NCBI GenBank assembly: GCA_020846875.1
Contig: JADLDB010000064.1
Coordinates: 1-38,059 of the forward strand
DNA: 38,059 nt
From: Myxococcales bacterium
GTDB lineage: Bacteria; Myxococcota; Myxococcia; Myxococcales; Myxococcaceae
Reading direction: 5' to 3'
Of this stretch, positions 8,844 to 17,187 are shown one piece after another. Numbering within the stretch: the stretch's first letter is position 1; every line of letters starts with the position of its first letter. The notes beneath the pieces are model-generated. The model was not told the origin of the DNA, did not search any database, and worked only from the letters and a program-made list of their open reading frames with translations. Made by a program: the position numbers and the translations under genes.

Positions 8844-10196
8844 ATGGAGCTCAACGAGATCCTGCAGATCGCCCTCCGCGGCGGAGCGAGCGACATTCAC
8901 CTGAAGGCCGGCCTGCCCCCCATGTTCCGCGTGGACGGCGCGCTGGTGCCCCTCAAGGACGGCAAGCGACTGCCGCCCGAAGAGGTGGCGCGGATGGCGT
9001 TCGGGATCATGAACGAGTTCCAGAAGGACAAGTTCAAGACCTCCAACGAGGTGGACCTGGCGTACGGCGTCCCCGGCCTGGGGCGCTTCCGCGTCAACGT
9101 CTTCCAGCAGCGCGGCACCATCGGCGCGGTGCTGCGCGTGATCCCCTTCAAGATCAACTCCATCAAGGAGCTGATGCTGCCGCCGGTGCTGGAGAAGATG
9201 GCGCTGGAGGAGCGCGGGCTCATCCTGGTCACCGGGACGACGGGCTCCGGTAAGTCCACCACCCTGGCGGCGATGATCGATCACATCAACGCCAACGAAA
9301 CCAACCACGTCATCACCATCGAGGACCCGATCGAGTTCCTCATCCGCGACAAGCGCTCGATCGTCAACCAGCGCGAGGTGGGCGTCGACACGCTGTCCTT
9401 CAACCAGGCCCTGAAGAGCGCCCTGCGGCAGGACCCGGACGTGGTGCTGGTGGGCGAAATGCGCGACCTCGAGACGATCGAGACGGCGCTGCTCGCGGCC
9501 GAGACGGGCCACCTGGTGATGTCGACGCTGCACACGCTGGACGCGACGGAGACGATCAACCGCATCATCTCGGCGTTCCCGCCGCACCAGCAGAAGCAGA
9601 TCCGCATCCAACTGGCCAGCGTGCTGCGCGGGGTGGTGTCGCAGCGCCTGGTCCCGCGGGCCGACGGGAAGGGCCGCGTGGCCGCGGTAGAGATCATGAA
9701 GATGACCGCCCGCATGCGCGAGCTCATCGAGGACAAGGATCGCACCAAGGAGATCGCCGACGCGATCGCCCAGGGCCACGTGTCCTACGGCATGCAGTCC
9801 TTCGATCAGTCGCTGATGATGCTGGTGCGGGCCAACGCCATCACCTACCAGGAGGCCCTGCGGCAGGCGTCCAACCCGGACGACTTCGCGCTGCGCTTCC
9901 AGGGCATCAGCTCCACCTCGGACTCCAAGTGGGACGACTTCGATCGCAAGCCGGGCGAGGAGCGCGCCGCCCCGGGCAGCATGGCCTACGTGCAGCAGAT
10001 GAACGCCAACGCCCAGGCCGCCGCCCAGGTAGGGCGCCAGGGCCAGCCTCAGCAGCCCGGGGCCCGCCCGGTGACGGGGAGCGTCCCGCAGCAGGCGCCG
10101 CCTCCTGCCGCCGCGCCTGCGCCCGCCCCCGCCGCCAAGCCGACCCAGCCCGCCGCGCCGAAGCCCGACGACGACTTTCAGATCGAGCGCTTCTGA
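8844..10196 (+). CDS. PilT/PilU-family type IV pilus retraction ATPase with a C-terminal tail
   Basis: A 450-residue secretion ATPase. The N-terminal PAS-like domain contains SDIHLKAGLPP. Walker A GTTGSGKST is at 131-139, the Asp box (TIEDPIEF) near 158-165, Walker B (VVLVGEMRD) at 200-208 and the His box (STLHTLDATETINR) at 227-240. The core ends near residue 355, the usual PilT length. About 95 extra residues rich in Gln, Pro and Ala follow and end in an acidic DDDFQIERF. The PilT signature AIRNLIRE is replaced by RMRELIED (residues 290-297), so this is probably a paralogue rather than the canonical PilT. The expected role is ATP-driven pilus disassembly for twitching (S-motility in myxobacteria). 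No other pil genes are in the window. Confidence 0.9.
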   Translation: MELNEILQIALRGGASDIHLKAGLPPMFRVDGALVPLKDGKRLPPEEVARMAFGIMNEFQKDKFKTSNEVDLAYGVPGLGRFRVNVFQQRGTIGAVLRVIPFKINSIKELMLPPVLEKMALEERGLILVTGTTGSGKSTTLAAMIDHINANETNHVITIEDPIEFLIRDKRSIVNQREVGVDTLSFNQALKSALRQDPDVVLVGEMRDLETIETALLAAETGHLVMSTLHTLDATETINRIISAFPPHQQKQIRIQLASVLRGVVSQRLVPRADGKGRVAAVEIMKMTARMRELIEDKDRTKEIADAIAQGHVSYGMQSFDQSLMMLVRANAITYQEALRQASNPDDFALRFQGISSTSDSKWDDFDRKPGEERAAPGSMAYVQQMNANAQAAAQVGRQGQPQQPGARPVTGSVPQQAPPPAAAPAPAPAAKPTQPAAPKPDDDFQIERF

Positions 10197-10536
10197 TCGA
10201 TTCCGTCGGGAGTGGGCGCGTGGCGGAGGCAAGACGACCTCGCGCGCGGCGCGTTGAGTTTGATCAGGCGACCTCGCGATGCCGTGAATCGGGTGCCCCC
10301 GCCGAGAGACGATTACGTTGCGCAGCCTGATTGTCCACCCGCGCAAAGGGGGAGCACCCACGCCGGCCGCCGCACCGCAGCCCAGCGAGCCCGCACCGGC
10401 GACCTGAGCGACCTCGCCCTCCCTCGATCCTGAACCCTGCGCCGTGCCGCGCCGCGCAGCAGCAGCGCGTTGGCTCTGGGCCCTGCCGAAGCCCTTCTCC
10501 GGAGGCCAAGGGCGGTCGCGGGCGGGCCCAGGGATC
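10197..10536. other. intergenic region of 340 bases with one structured inverted repeat
   Basis: No convincing gene, tRNA or known small RNA is seen. Near its right end TGGGCCC (10477-10483) pairs with GGGCCCA (10524-10530), and inside it GCCCTT (10491-10496) pairs with AAGGGC (10508-10513). This nested hairpin lies just downstream of the stop codon of the minus-strand Cys-rich gene and could end its transcription, although no U tract is present. The left part also holds short direct repeats of GACCTCGCG. Confidence 0.4.
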
Positions 10537-11136
10537 TCAGCGCGACGTCGTCTGGCTCACCGCCTCGTGGCTGACGGGCGGCAGCGGCGGATCGAAGCAG
10601 GCGATGCGCCCTTCCACCACGCGGCACCGCCCCTTCGGTGTCTGCGCGCACTGCGCGTCCTGGTACGAGCGCTTGCAGTCCCAGCCGCACGCGAACGCGG
10701 CGTCCGTCTGCAGGCACGCCGCGCCCGACAGCTCCTCCGGCTTGTAGTGGTGAATGGCCGCCGGCGCTGGATCCCAGCACACCACGCGATCGAAGCGCGT
10801 CGCGCACACCCCCCACGGCGTCTGCGCGCACGCCAGATGGTTGGGCGAGCTCGCGCAGGCGAAGCCGCACGACACGTCGCGGAACTTCGCCTTGCATGTG
10901 GCCCTCTTCAGCGCGTCGCCGCCGTGCAGCCGCGCCTCCTCCGGCGGATCCCAGCACACCAGTTGCTGCTCGAGCCGCTGACACACCCCCTGAGGCGTTT
11001 GCGCGCACTTGACCTGGTCCAGCTCGGCCCGGCACTGGAAGCCGCAGGCGACGTTCATCCCCGAGGTGCGGCACTCGGGCCTGGGCTCGGTGGACGGCTG
11101 CGCGACGGCGACCAGGGTCAACACGGTGAGCATCAT
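10537..11136 (-). CDS. secreted Cys-rich protein with three internal repeats
   Basis: A 199-residue protein with a short signal-peptide-like N-terminus (MMLTVLTLVAVAQ). The mature part is almost entirely three copies of a 58-60 residue unit starting near residues 21, 80 and 140. Each unit has six cysteines arranged as C, x6-7, [AS]CG[FW]xC, x7-8, CAQTPxG, xC, x6-7, C[WF]DP. The invariant CAQTP-G core and the cysteine spacing suggest a small disulfide-linked module in the periplasm or outside the cell. I do not recognise the family. Two adjacent ATG codons (11136 and 11133) could each start it. The gene is divergent from the AgmX-like gene, with about 195 bases between them. Confidence 0.75.
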   Translation of the reverse strand: MMLTVLTLVAVAQPSTEPRPECRTSGMNVACGFQCRAELDQVKCAQTPQGVCQRLEQQLVCWDPPEEARLHGGDALKRATCKAKFRDVSCGFACASSPNHLACAQTPWGVCATRFDRVVCWDPAPAAIHHYKPEELSGAACLQTDAAFACGWDCKRSYQDAQCAQTPKGRCRVVEGRIACFDPPLPPVSHEAVSQTTSR

Positions 11137-11331
11137 GGCGGGGGATAACGACGGCGCCCGCCAGCCGATTCACGCGCGTGTGCGCTTTGCCAGCGTGGCA
11201 GTGGGGGGGCGCTGGCCGTGACGAATTGGCAGGGCCGCCGCAGGGAACCGGAACGGGTGGGCGCTGTCTGTGCCGCTCATACCTGCCGCCGCGGCGCCCA
11301 GCGCCCAGGCCCATCGAACAGGAGCCGCCTC

Positions 11332-12528
11332 ATGTCCGACACATCCCGTGTCTGCGCTACCCGTGTGTCCGCACCCCTCGACGAGCCCGTCCTCGCGCTC
11401 TCGCTGCGCTGGGGAGATCGTCTGCTCTCGCTGGAGCACGTCGGCCCTGGCCAGCGCCCGCACATACGCGACGTCGCGCTGACGTGGACGGAAGCTGGGC
11501 CCAGCCTCACTCCGCCGAGATCGCCCCGGATCCGGATCACTCCGGACGCGGTGGTGTCCGTGCCGCTCCCCTCGGGGCTGACTCTCGAGGCCCGGCTGCG
11601 CCGCCGGGAAGCCGCGCCCGAGGGCCTGGAGCCGTCCCGCGAGCAGCTCTTCTTCCTTCGCGTGTTCGCCTTCGCCACGCTGGGCCTCCTCGCCGCAATC
11701 GCGATGATGGTGGTGACGCCGGCGCTCGAAGACGGGGACTTAGGCTTCTTCCACGGGCCGGCGCTGGGGCCCCAGGCGCATTACGTCCAGCCGATCCCGG
11801 TGCTGAAGAAGGTGATGGACGCCGCGCCAGCGCTCGTCGATCCCGGCAAGCAGGGCGAGATGAGGACGCCCGCGAAGGCCGCCGCCCATCCGGCCGGCGA
11901 GCGCGACAAGAGAGCCGAGGCGCGAAGCCTGCTGGAGACGATGATGGGCGGGCCCGCGCTCAACGCGGTCACCGCGGGCTTCGGAGCAGGGCTGGACGAG
12001 GCGCTCGCCAACCTGGGCCCGTCCGCTCCGTCGGCGGACGCCTCGGGGCTGGCCGGCCTGGGATCGCGCGGCACCGGGCCGGGCGCGTCCACCCGCGGCC
12101 TGGGGATCGGCGGGACAGGGACGGTGGGCGGCCTTCCGGGCTTGGGGCTGCCCGAGCTCAAGGCAGGCCACAAGAACGTGACGGTGATCTGCGAGCTCCC
12201 CTCGGGAACGTTCACTGACGGCCTCAGCCGCGACGAGGTGCTGCGGGTGGTGCAGCGGCACCAGAGCGAGATCCGCTTCTGCTTCGAGTCCGCGCTGCAG
12301 AAGCAGCCCTCGCTGTCGGGCAAGGTGTCGGCGCGGTGGGTGATCGCACCCTCCGGAGACGTGGAGGCGGCGGAGATCTCCGAGGCCAGCCTCGACTCGG
12401 CGGACGCGCAGGCCTGCATGCTGTCGCGGATCCGCCGGTGGCGCTTCCCGACGCACGGCGGCGACCAGGTGGTGGTGAACTTCCCCTGGCTGTTCAGCCT
12501 GGCGGGCGAAGGCGAGGCGACGGAGTAG
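11332..12528 (+). CDS. AgmX/PglI C-terminal domain protein (TonB-like), membrane-anchored
   Basis: A 398-residue protein. A soluble N-terminal part (1-105) is followed by one transmembrane segment (about 106-128), then a Gly/Ala-rich linker (about 215-280) and a C-terminal domain (about 305-395) of the AgmX/PglI type. The domain holds LSRDEVLRVVQRHQSEIRFCFES and a final CMLSRIRRWRFP, which contain the paired cysteines and the [IR]RWRFP motif typical of this myxobacterial family. The topology resembles a TonB-like periplasmic reach from the inner membrane. In Myxococcus xanthus AgmX relates to gliding motility, but a motility role here is inference only. The ATG at 11332 has AGGAG 8 nt upstream; the in-frame upstream extension looks non-coding. 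Confidence 0.75.
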   Translation: MSDTSRVCATRVSAPLDEPVLALSLRWGDRLLSLEHVGPGQRPHIRDVALTWTEAGPSLTPPRSPRIRITPDAVVSVPLPSGLTLEARLRRREAAPEGLEPSREQLFFLRVFAFATLGLLAAIAMMVVTPALEDGDLGFFHGPALGPQAHYVQPIPVLKKVMDAAPALVDPGKQGEMRTPAKAAAHPAGERDKRAEARSLLETMMGGPALNAVTAGFGAGLDEALANLGPSAPSADASGLAGLGSRGTGPGASTRGLGIGGTGTVGGLPGLGLPELKAGHKNVTVICELPSGTFTDGLSRDEVLRVVQRHQSEIRFCFESALQKQPSLSGKVSARWVIAPSGDVEAAEISEASLDSADAQACMLSRIRRWRFPTHGGDQVVVNFPWLFSLAGEGEATE

Positions 12529-12538
12529 CGGCCTCGCC
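12511..12538. terminator. inverted repeat between convergent genes, possible bidirectional terminator
   Basis: GGCGAGGC (12511-12518) and GCCTCGCC (12531-12538) form a perfect 8-bp stem with a 12-base loop that spans the stop codon of the AgmX-like gene. No T run follows, so function as a terminator is uncertain. Confidence 0.35.
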
Positions 12539-12543
12539 TGGCG

Positions 12544-13335
12544 CTACTCGTTCTTGTCCGCGTCGTCCGCGTCGTCCGCGTCGTCGGCCAGCTCGCCTGA
12601 GCGCGCGGCGCTCTCGAGGATGTCGGTGAGGCGGGCCAGGCGGGTCGGCCCCACCACGTGCTTTCCGGACAAGAAGCCGAGGAACTCGGCCAGGGTGCCC
12701 GCGGCCGTGTTCAGCTCGGCCTCGGACAGCTCTCCCGACAGGCGCTCGAGCGCGTCGTCGAGGTGCTCGGGGTTGAGCGGCTGGGGCCCTTCCCCCCAGG
12801 CGGCCTCCAGCAGCGTCTCGGCCACCTTGAGCCGGAAGGGGCGCTGCTCCGGCTTGCCCGCGCGGACGAAGGCGTCGTTCCAGTCGTCCACCTGCTCCTG
12901 GGAGAGCGCCGCGAGGTGGGTCAGCGAGTCCAGCGTCTCGCCGAGGAACTCCTTGTCGAAGACGTCAGGATCCTCCGCGAAGCCGAAGGCCTCCTCCAGC
13001 ACGGCCTGGGCGACCAGGTGCTGCGCCTCCTCGTCGGACGCGCCCTGGGCCTTGAGCGCGCTGGTGGCCGACGCGATGCGGGGGCCGATCGCCGGATCCT
13101 GCGACAGCCGGTGGGTGGCCGCCTTCGTGGCGAGGACGATCAACTGCTGCTGCACCGTAGGGGACACGCTCTTCTTCCCGCGGGCCTCGGCCAGCGCCTT
13201 CGCCAGCGTTGGATCGGTCGCGACGATCTGCACCAGGGCCGCCTCGTCGGCGTCCAGGGTGTCCTCGTTCTGGCTCTTGTCCACGGCGTTGAGCGCGGCG
13301 GCCACGTCGAGGAAGCGGGCGATGACGGGGTGCAT
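12544..13335 (-). CDS. hypothetical helical protein with acidic tail
   Basis: A 263-residue, mainly helical, acidic and soluble protein with no signal peptide or membrane segment. I do not recognise a family. It reads like a helical-repeat scaffold (many ALxxA and AExLLEAA patterns). The C-terminus ends in a tandem Asp-Asp-Ala tract encoded by three direct copies of a 9-bp unit (12556-12582). The ATG at 13335 is preferred over an in-frame GTG at 13359. A TGCTACGCC promoter-like element (13348-13356, minus strand) lies between the two, and the first eight residues from the GTG would be read from the promoter. It is divergent from recX, 53 bases away. Confidence 0.65.
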   Translation of the reverse strand: MHPVIARFLDVAAALNAVDKSQNEDTLDADEAALVQIVATDPTLAKALAEARGKKSVSPTVQQQLIVLATKAATHRLSQDPAIGPRIASATSALKAQGASDEEAQHLVAQAVLEEAFGFAEDPDVFDKEFLGETLDSLTHLAALSQEQVDDWNDAFVRAGKPEQRPFRLKVAETLLEAAWGEGPQPLNPEHLDDALERLSGELSEAELNTAAGTLAEFLGFLSGKHVVGPTRLARLTDILESAARSGELADDADDADDADKNE

Positions 13336-13388
13336 GCGTGACGCGAGGGCGTAGCACACTGCCGGCGCCTTGAGAGAGAGTGCGTGCG

Positions 13389-13835
13389 ATGCCTCGCAAG
13401 CCGAAGGACGCCTACCAGCACGCGCTCTCTCTGCTCGGACGACGCGAGCGCACCACCCAGGAGCTGCGGGCGGCGCTCCTGGCGAAGGGGCACCCGGAGG
13501 CGGAGGTGGAGCCGGCGATCGCGCGGGTGCGGGCGCTGGGCTACCTCGACGACGCGCGGGTGGCCCAGGCGCGCGCGCGCAGGGAGCTCCCCGAGGGGAG
13601 GAGCCGGGCTGACGTCACGCGGCGGCTGGTGGCGCACGGCGTCAGCGAGGACGTCGCCCGGCGCGCCACCGAGGAGGCAGCCCGGGACGTCGATCACCAC
13701 GACGAGGCGTCAGCCCGCGCGTTCATCGCCCGGCGCCGCGTCACCGGGCTGAAGGCAGCCCGCCTGCTCGCCTCCCGGGGCTACGAGGAGGCGCTCATCC
13801 GCCGGGTGACGGGCCTGGGGGAAGGCGACGACTGA
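13389..13835 (+). CDS. recX: RecX-family regulatory protein
   Basis: 148 residues with three-helix RecX repeats: the first around ALSLLGRRERTTQELRAALLAKGH, the second around VRALGYLDDARVAQARAR, and the third around GLKAARLLASRGYEEALIRRVTG. RecX binds RecA filaments and limits recombinase activity. The GYLDDARVA motif is the clearest family signature. The ATG has GAGAGAG 8 nt upstream. recA is not adjacent. bamD starts 35 bases downstream. Confidence 0.85.
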   Translation: MPRKPKDAYQHALSLLGRRERTTQELRAALLAKGHPEAEVEPAIARVRALGYLDDARVAQARARRELPEGRSRADVTRRLVAHGVSEDVARRATEEAARDVDHHDEASARAFIARRRVTGLKAARLLASRGYEEALIRRVTGLGEGDD

Positions 13836-13854
13836 CGCAGGCAGCGGTTAGGGG

Positions 13855-13860
13855 TATAGG
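13855..13860 (+). promoter_or_regulatory. -10 element before bamD
   Basis: TATAGG ends 10 nt before the ATG of bamD and matches the -10 consensus at four positions. No Shine-Dalgarno follows it, so a near-leaderless start is possible. Confidence 0.4.
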
Positions 13861-13870
13861 TCCTCCCGCC

Positions 13871-14734
13871 ATGTCGCCCCGTGCCGTCCTCTCCTGCCTG
13901 GTGCTGTCCTGCGCGCTCGCCCTCTCTGGCTGCAAGACGCTCGGCGCGTTGGGGGGCAGCGACGAGGGCGGCGAGGTGGACTTCGCCAACGACGCCGAGT
14001 CGAACATGAAGCTGGGCGACGAGGCGATGGAGTCGGAGAACTTCGGCGAGGCCTCCCGCTACTACGAGTACGTGAAGACGAAGTACCCCTTCCTGGAGGC
14101 GGCCAAGACGGCCGAGCTCAAGCTGGGCGACTGCGACTTCCTGCGCGACCGCTTCATCGAGGCGCGGGATCGCTACCAGAACTTCGTGCGCCTCCACCCC
14201 ACGCACCCGAAGGTGGACTACGCCGCCTTCCGCGCCGCGCTGACCCACTACAAGGACATCCCGTCCGATCTCTTCATCCTCCCCCCGGCCAGCGAGAAGG
14301 ATCAGCAGGAGGTGCGCGCGGCGATGAACGCGATGAGCGACTTTTTGCGCATCTACCCCGACTCCCAGTACGTGCCCGAAGCGAGGAAGGTGCTGACCGA
14401 GGTGAAGACGCGGCTCGCCGAGCATGAGATCTACGTGGCTGACTTCTACCGGCGCCGCGATCGCTGGCCCGCGGTGATCGGCCGCCTGTCCACCGTGGCG
14501 AAGAACTTCTCGGGCACCGGCTACGACGAGAAGGTCTACTTCGGGCTGCACGAGGCCTACCTGAAGATGAAGGACGAGAAGCGCGCGAAGGAAGCCCTGC
14601 GCTCCTACCTGGCGCTGCACCCCAACGAGCGCGACGCCTCCCGCGCCCGTGAGCTGCTGGGGCCCGACGTGCCGGCCGCTCCCGCGCCTGCTCCTGCCCC
14701 AGCGCCCTCTGCCGAGCCAGACGCGGGGACATGA
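13871..14734 (+). CDS. bamD: BamD-type outer membrane assembly lipoprotein
   Basis: A 287-residue lipoprotein. The signal peptide ends in LALSGC with lipidated C21. TPR-type repeats follow: EAMESENFGEASRYYEYVKTKYP is the first, and RDRYQNFVRLHPTHPKVDYAAFRAAL is the second with the BamD-like YAAFRAAL helix. The FLRIYPDSQYVPEA repeat comes next. BamD supports BamA in folding outer membrane proteins. The last 25 residues are a Pro/Ala tail. The length exceeds the E. coli form (245) mainly because of this tail. The stop overlaps the next start by 4 bases (ATGA), so the two genes are translationally coupled. Confidence 0.88.
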   Translation: MSPRAVLSCLVLSCALALSGCKTLGALGGSDEGGEVDFANDAESNMKLGDEAMESENFGEASRYYEYVKTKYPFLEAAKTAELKLGDCDFLRDRFIEARDRYQNFVRLHPTHPKVDYAAFRAALTHYKDIPSDLFILPPASEKDQQEVRAAMNAMSDFLRIYPDSQYVPEARKVLTEVKTRLAEHEIYVADFYRRRDRWPAVIGRLSTVAKNFSGTGYDEKVYFGLHEAYLKMKDEKRAKEALRSYLALHPNERDASRARELLGPDVPAAPAPAPAPAPSAEPDAGT

Positions 14735-15405
14735 GCCAGGGCTACCGCGCGCTGGGCTTCCTCGCCGCGACCGCCGCGCTCGTCCTCGCCGTCGGCGTGC
14801 TGGGCCCGCGCCTGCTGGGGCTCGCCGCCGGTCCCGAAGCCGAGCTGGTGACGCGCCTCAAGAAGCTGGAGAAGAACGGGTTGGAGCTCGAGGTGCCCGG
14901 CGCGGGGACGCTCCACGCCGCCCAGGTCTCCTTTCAGCGGATCTCCGTGCGGCTCGACGCGGACGGGCAGGGCGCCACCATCACCAGCACCCTCGATCTC
15001 ACCGGCAACCTCCAGCGCCCGGGCGCCGTCGCCCGCACCACCGTCTCCTCCCTGGGCCTCGAGCGCGCCCGCTACCTCTTGCGCGACGGGCAGTGGCGGG
15101 CCCAGTCCACCGACGCGCCCCGCCTCCTCGCGATCCTCACCGCGCTGGAGCAGCGCCGAGAGCTGCTCGAGTCGCCGCGCCTGCCCCCCGACGCCGGGCT
15201 CGACGCGCTGGAGCAGCTGACGCGACGCGCCTACACCAGCCTTGCCTGGTACATCCGCAGCGAGCGGGAGGACGTGACGGTGGCGGAGGACTACCGGCTG
15301 ACAGGTGACACGCCGCAGCGCCCGGTGGATGACAAGGGGACCCGCCGCCTGTCACTGGTGGAGGACAGCGCCGGATTGTTCACCTTCCGCGGTGGCATCA
15401 TGTAG
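14731..15405 (+). CDS. membrane-anchored hypothetical protein coupled to bamD
   Basis: A 224-residue protein with one N-terminal hydrophobic segment (about residues 9-28) that acts as an anchor or uncleaved signal. A periplasmic domain mixing beta and helical parts follows (LRKK-type charged helix at 38-50, then a beta-rich section, then a helical LLAILTALEQRRELL). I do not recognise a family. Its ATG overlaps the bamD stop, so it is made together with BamD and may belong to envelope biogenesis (inference). The C-terminus contains a short beta-type RLSLVEDSAGLFTFRGG. Confidence 0.7.
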   Translation: MSQGYRALGFLAATAALVLAVGVLGPRLLGLAAGPEAELVTRLKKLEKNGLELEVPGAGTLHAAQVSFQRISVRLDADGQGATITSTLDLTGNLQRPGAVARTTVSSLGLERARYLLRDGQWRAQSTDAPRLLAILTALEQRRELLESPRLPPDAGLDALEQLTRRAYTSLAWYIRSEREDVTVAEDYRLTGDTPQRPVDDKGTRRLSLVEDSAGLFTFRGGIM

Positions 15406-15440
15406 GGTAGCGCTCCCTCAAGGTTCCACGGGGTTCCGTA

Positions 15441-16175
15441 ATGGACGAGGCGCTCAGGCAACTGCTCACGCTCAGTCGTGGCTACTTCGAGAAGAAGCAG
15501 TGGGCGGAGGCCGAGAAGTACCTCACGCAGGTCGTCGAGCAGAACCAGTCCTTCGCCGACGTCTACAACATGCTGGGCGTCGTGTACCACGACCAGGGGC
15601 AGTTCGCCCGGGCGCAGCGGGCCTTCGAGGCGGCCTTGCGAATCAACCCGGCCTACACCGACGCGGCGCTCAACCTGGCCATCATCTACAACGACCTGGG
15701 CAAGTACCGGGAAGCCAAGGAGGTCTACTCGGCCGCCATGTCCCGGCAGCGCGCCACCCCCAACAAGATGGATCCGTACGTGCGCGGGAAGATCGCGAAC
15801 ATGTACGCAGACATCGCCAACGTCTTCGCCTCCAGCGGGATGCTGGACGAGGCGATCGCCGAGTACCGCCGCGCGCTGGAGCTGGGCCCCACCTTCGTCG
15901 ACATTCGCCTCAAGCTGGCCGACGCCCTGCGCGATCAAGGCGAGCACCACGAGTCGCTCAAGGAGTTCGAGGCGATCCTGAAGGCCAACCCCAACTACCT
16001 GCCGGGCCGGGTCCACTACGGGATCACCCTCTACTCGGCGGGCCGGAAGGCCGACGCGATCGCGATCTGGGAGGACGTGCTGGCCCGCAACCCGGGCAAC
16101 AAGAGCGCTGAGATGTACCTCCGCCTCGTCCGCGACCCGGGGAAGGAGGCGACGAAAGATGGGGCGAATGGGTGA
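15441..16175 (+). CDS. tetratricopeptide repeat protein
   Basis: A 244-residue cytoplasmic protein with no signal peptide. It is built almost entirely of TPR units, about five to six. The best ones read YFEKKQWAEAEKYLTQVVE, LGVVYHDQGQFARAQRAFEA, LAIIYNDLGKYREAKEVYS, ASSGMLDEAIAEYRRALELG and YSAGRKADAIAIWEDVLARNP. TPRs mediate protein-protein contacts. The gene lies 35 bases after the previous one and touches the next region, with its stop at 16173-16175 overlapping a possible upstream start for the FHA gene. It may therefore be an adaptor for the FHA-DUF4388 protein; that is an inference from position. Confidence 0.88.
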   Translation: MDEALRQLLTLSRGYFEKKQWAEAEKYLTQVVEQNQSFADVYNMLGVVYHDQGQFARAQRAFEAALRINPAYTDAALNLAIIYNDLGKYREAKEVYSAAMSRQRATPNKMDPYVRGKIANMYADIANVFASSGMLDEAIAEYRRALELGPTFVDIRLKLADALRDQGEHHESLKEFEAILKANPNYLPGRVHYGITLYSAGRKADAIAIWEDVLARNPGNKSAEMYLRLVRDPGKEATKDGANG

Positions 16176-16178
16176 TGA

Positions 16179-16187
16179 TGCTACAAT
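16179..16187 (+). promoter_or_regulatory. extended -10 element before the FHA gene
   Basis: TGCTACAAT, with the hexamer TACAAT at 16182-16187, matches the -10 consensus at five of six positions. It lies downstream of the earliest possible start codons and so supports the GTG at 16223 as the true start. Confidence 0.45.
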
Positions 16188-16222
16188 CGTTCGGGCGTCA
16201 GGTGCCGCGGGGAGTACTGATC

Positions 16223-17146
16223 GTGAGTGACGGGTTCGCGCTCAAGTTCATCAGCGGGAAGTACCAGGGAGGCGAGTTCCCGCTGAAGGGCGAGAAGCAG
16301 GTCATCATCGGCCGCTCCAGCGAGCTGGACATGGTGCTGGTCGAGGACATGGTGTCGCGCAAGCACGCGAAGATCACCATGGCCGGCGGGAAGATCACCA
16401 TCGAGGATCTGGGCAGCACCAACGGCACCTTCGTCAACGGCGAGAAGGTGAAGACCTCGCGGATCAAGGAAGGCGATCGGATCCTCATCGGCACGTCGAT
16501 CTTGAAGCTGGTGAAGGCCGGCGCGGGCGGCCCCGAGTTGTCCGACGCGCAGGTGAAGCAGCAGCTCGAGCAGGTGGCCGCGGTGCAGTCGGCGCGGCAG
16601 ACCCGCACGGCGATGACCGGCAAGCTGGAAGAGGTCCCGCTGCCCGATCTGCTGCAGCTCTTCCACACGTCCAAGAAGAACGGCGTGCTGATGGTGCGCG
16701 GCGAGCACGAGGGGCGCATCTACATGCGCCAGGGCAAGATCTACTACGCGGTCATCGACGACAACCACGAGCTGGGGCCGCAGAAGAGCTTCAACCGGAT
16801 CGTCACCTGGGAGCAGGGCGAGTTCGAGCTGCAGCCGCCCGACAACCAGGAGTTCATGACCGAGCTGGACGAGTCCACCGAGCACCTCCTGATGGACGCG
16901 CTGCGGCAGTTGGACGAATTCCGCCGCATCCAGCCGTCGCTGCCCCAGCCGGATCAGACCCTGACCATCTCGGTGCCGCTGGAGGTGCCGCTGAGGGACT
17001 TGAGCGCGGATGAGCTGGACCTGGTCCAGCTGTCGCTCAACTGGGGCACGCTGCAGGGCATCTTCGATCACGCGCCGCAGGACGATCTGACCGCGGGGAC
17101 GATGATCGTCAGCTTGATCGAGCGCGGCTACCTGCGCGTCGGCTGA
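16223..17146 (+). CDS. FHA domain and DUF4388 regulatory protein
   Basis: 307 residues from the GTG at 16223. The N-terminal FHA domain (about 8-97) has the core motifs GRS (30-32), SRKHA (45-49) and STNGTFVNG (65-73) that bind phosphothreonine. A DUF4388 (PATAN-like) domain follows at about 135-240 (GKLEEVPLPDLLQLFHTSKKNGVL and a GRIYMRQGKIYYAV strand). This pairing is common in myxobacteria and links Ser/Thr kinase signalling to effectors. The remaining C-terminal 70 residues are unassigned and acidic. Upstream in-frame starts at 16172-16178 would add 15-17 residues but run across a promoter-like element. A GGGGAG sits 8 nt before the chosen GTG. Confidence 0.85.
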   Translation: MSDGFALKFISGKYQGGEFPLKGEKQVIIGRSSELDMVLVEDMVSRKHAKITMAGGKITIEDLGSTNGTFVNGEKVKTSRIKEGDRILIGTSILKLVKAGAGGPELSDAQVKQQLEQVAAVQSARQTRTAMTGKLEEVPLPDLLQLFHTSKKNGVLMVRGEHEGRIYMRQGKIYYAVIDDNHELGPQKSFNRIVTWEQGEFELQPPDNQEFMTELDESTEHLLMDALRQLDEFRRIQPSLPQPDQTLTISVPLEVPLRDLSADELDLVQLSLNWGTLQGIFDHAPQDDLTAGTMIVSLIERGYLRVG

Positions 17147-17187
17147 CCGTGCGGTAGGGCCAGGCGTATTTGCGTTATGACGCGCCC

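Noticed and set aside
10197-10476. tRNA or SRP/6S RNA gene in the intergenic region
   Set aside because: No T-loop, anticodon stem or conserved SRP loop sequence is present.
13335-13359. GTG at 13359 as the start of the acidic hypothetical gene
   Set aside because: The added residues are read through a TGCTACGCC promoter-like element. The ATG at 13335 is preferred.
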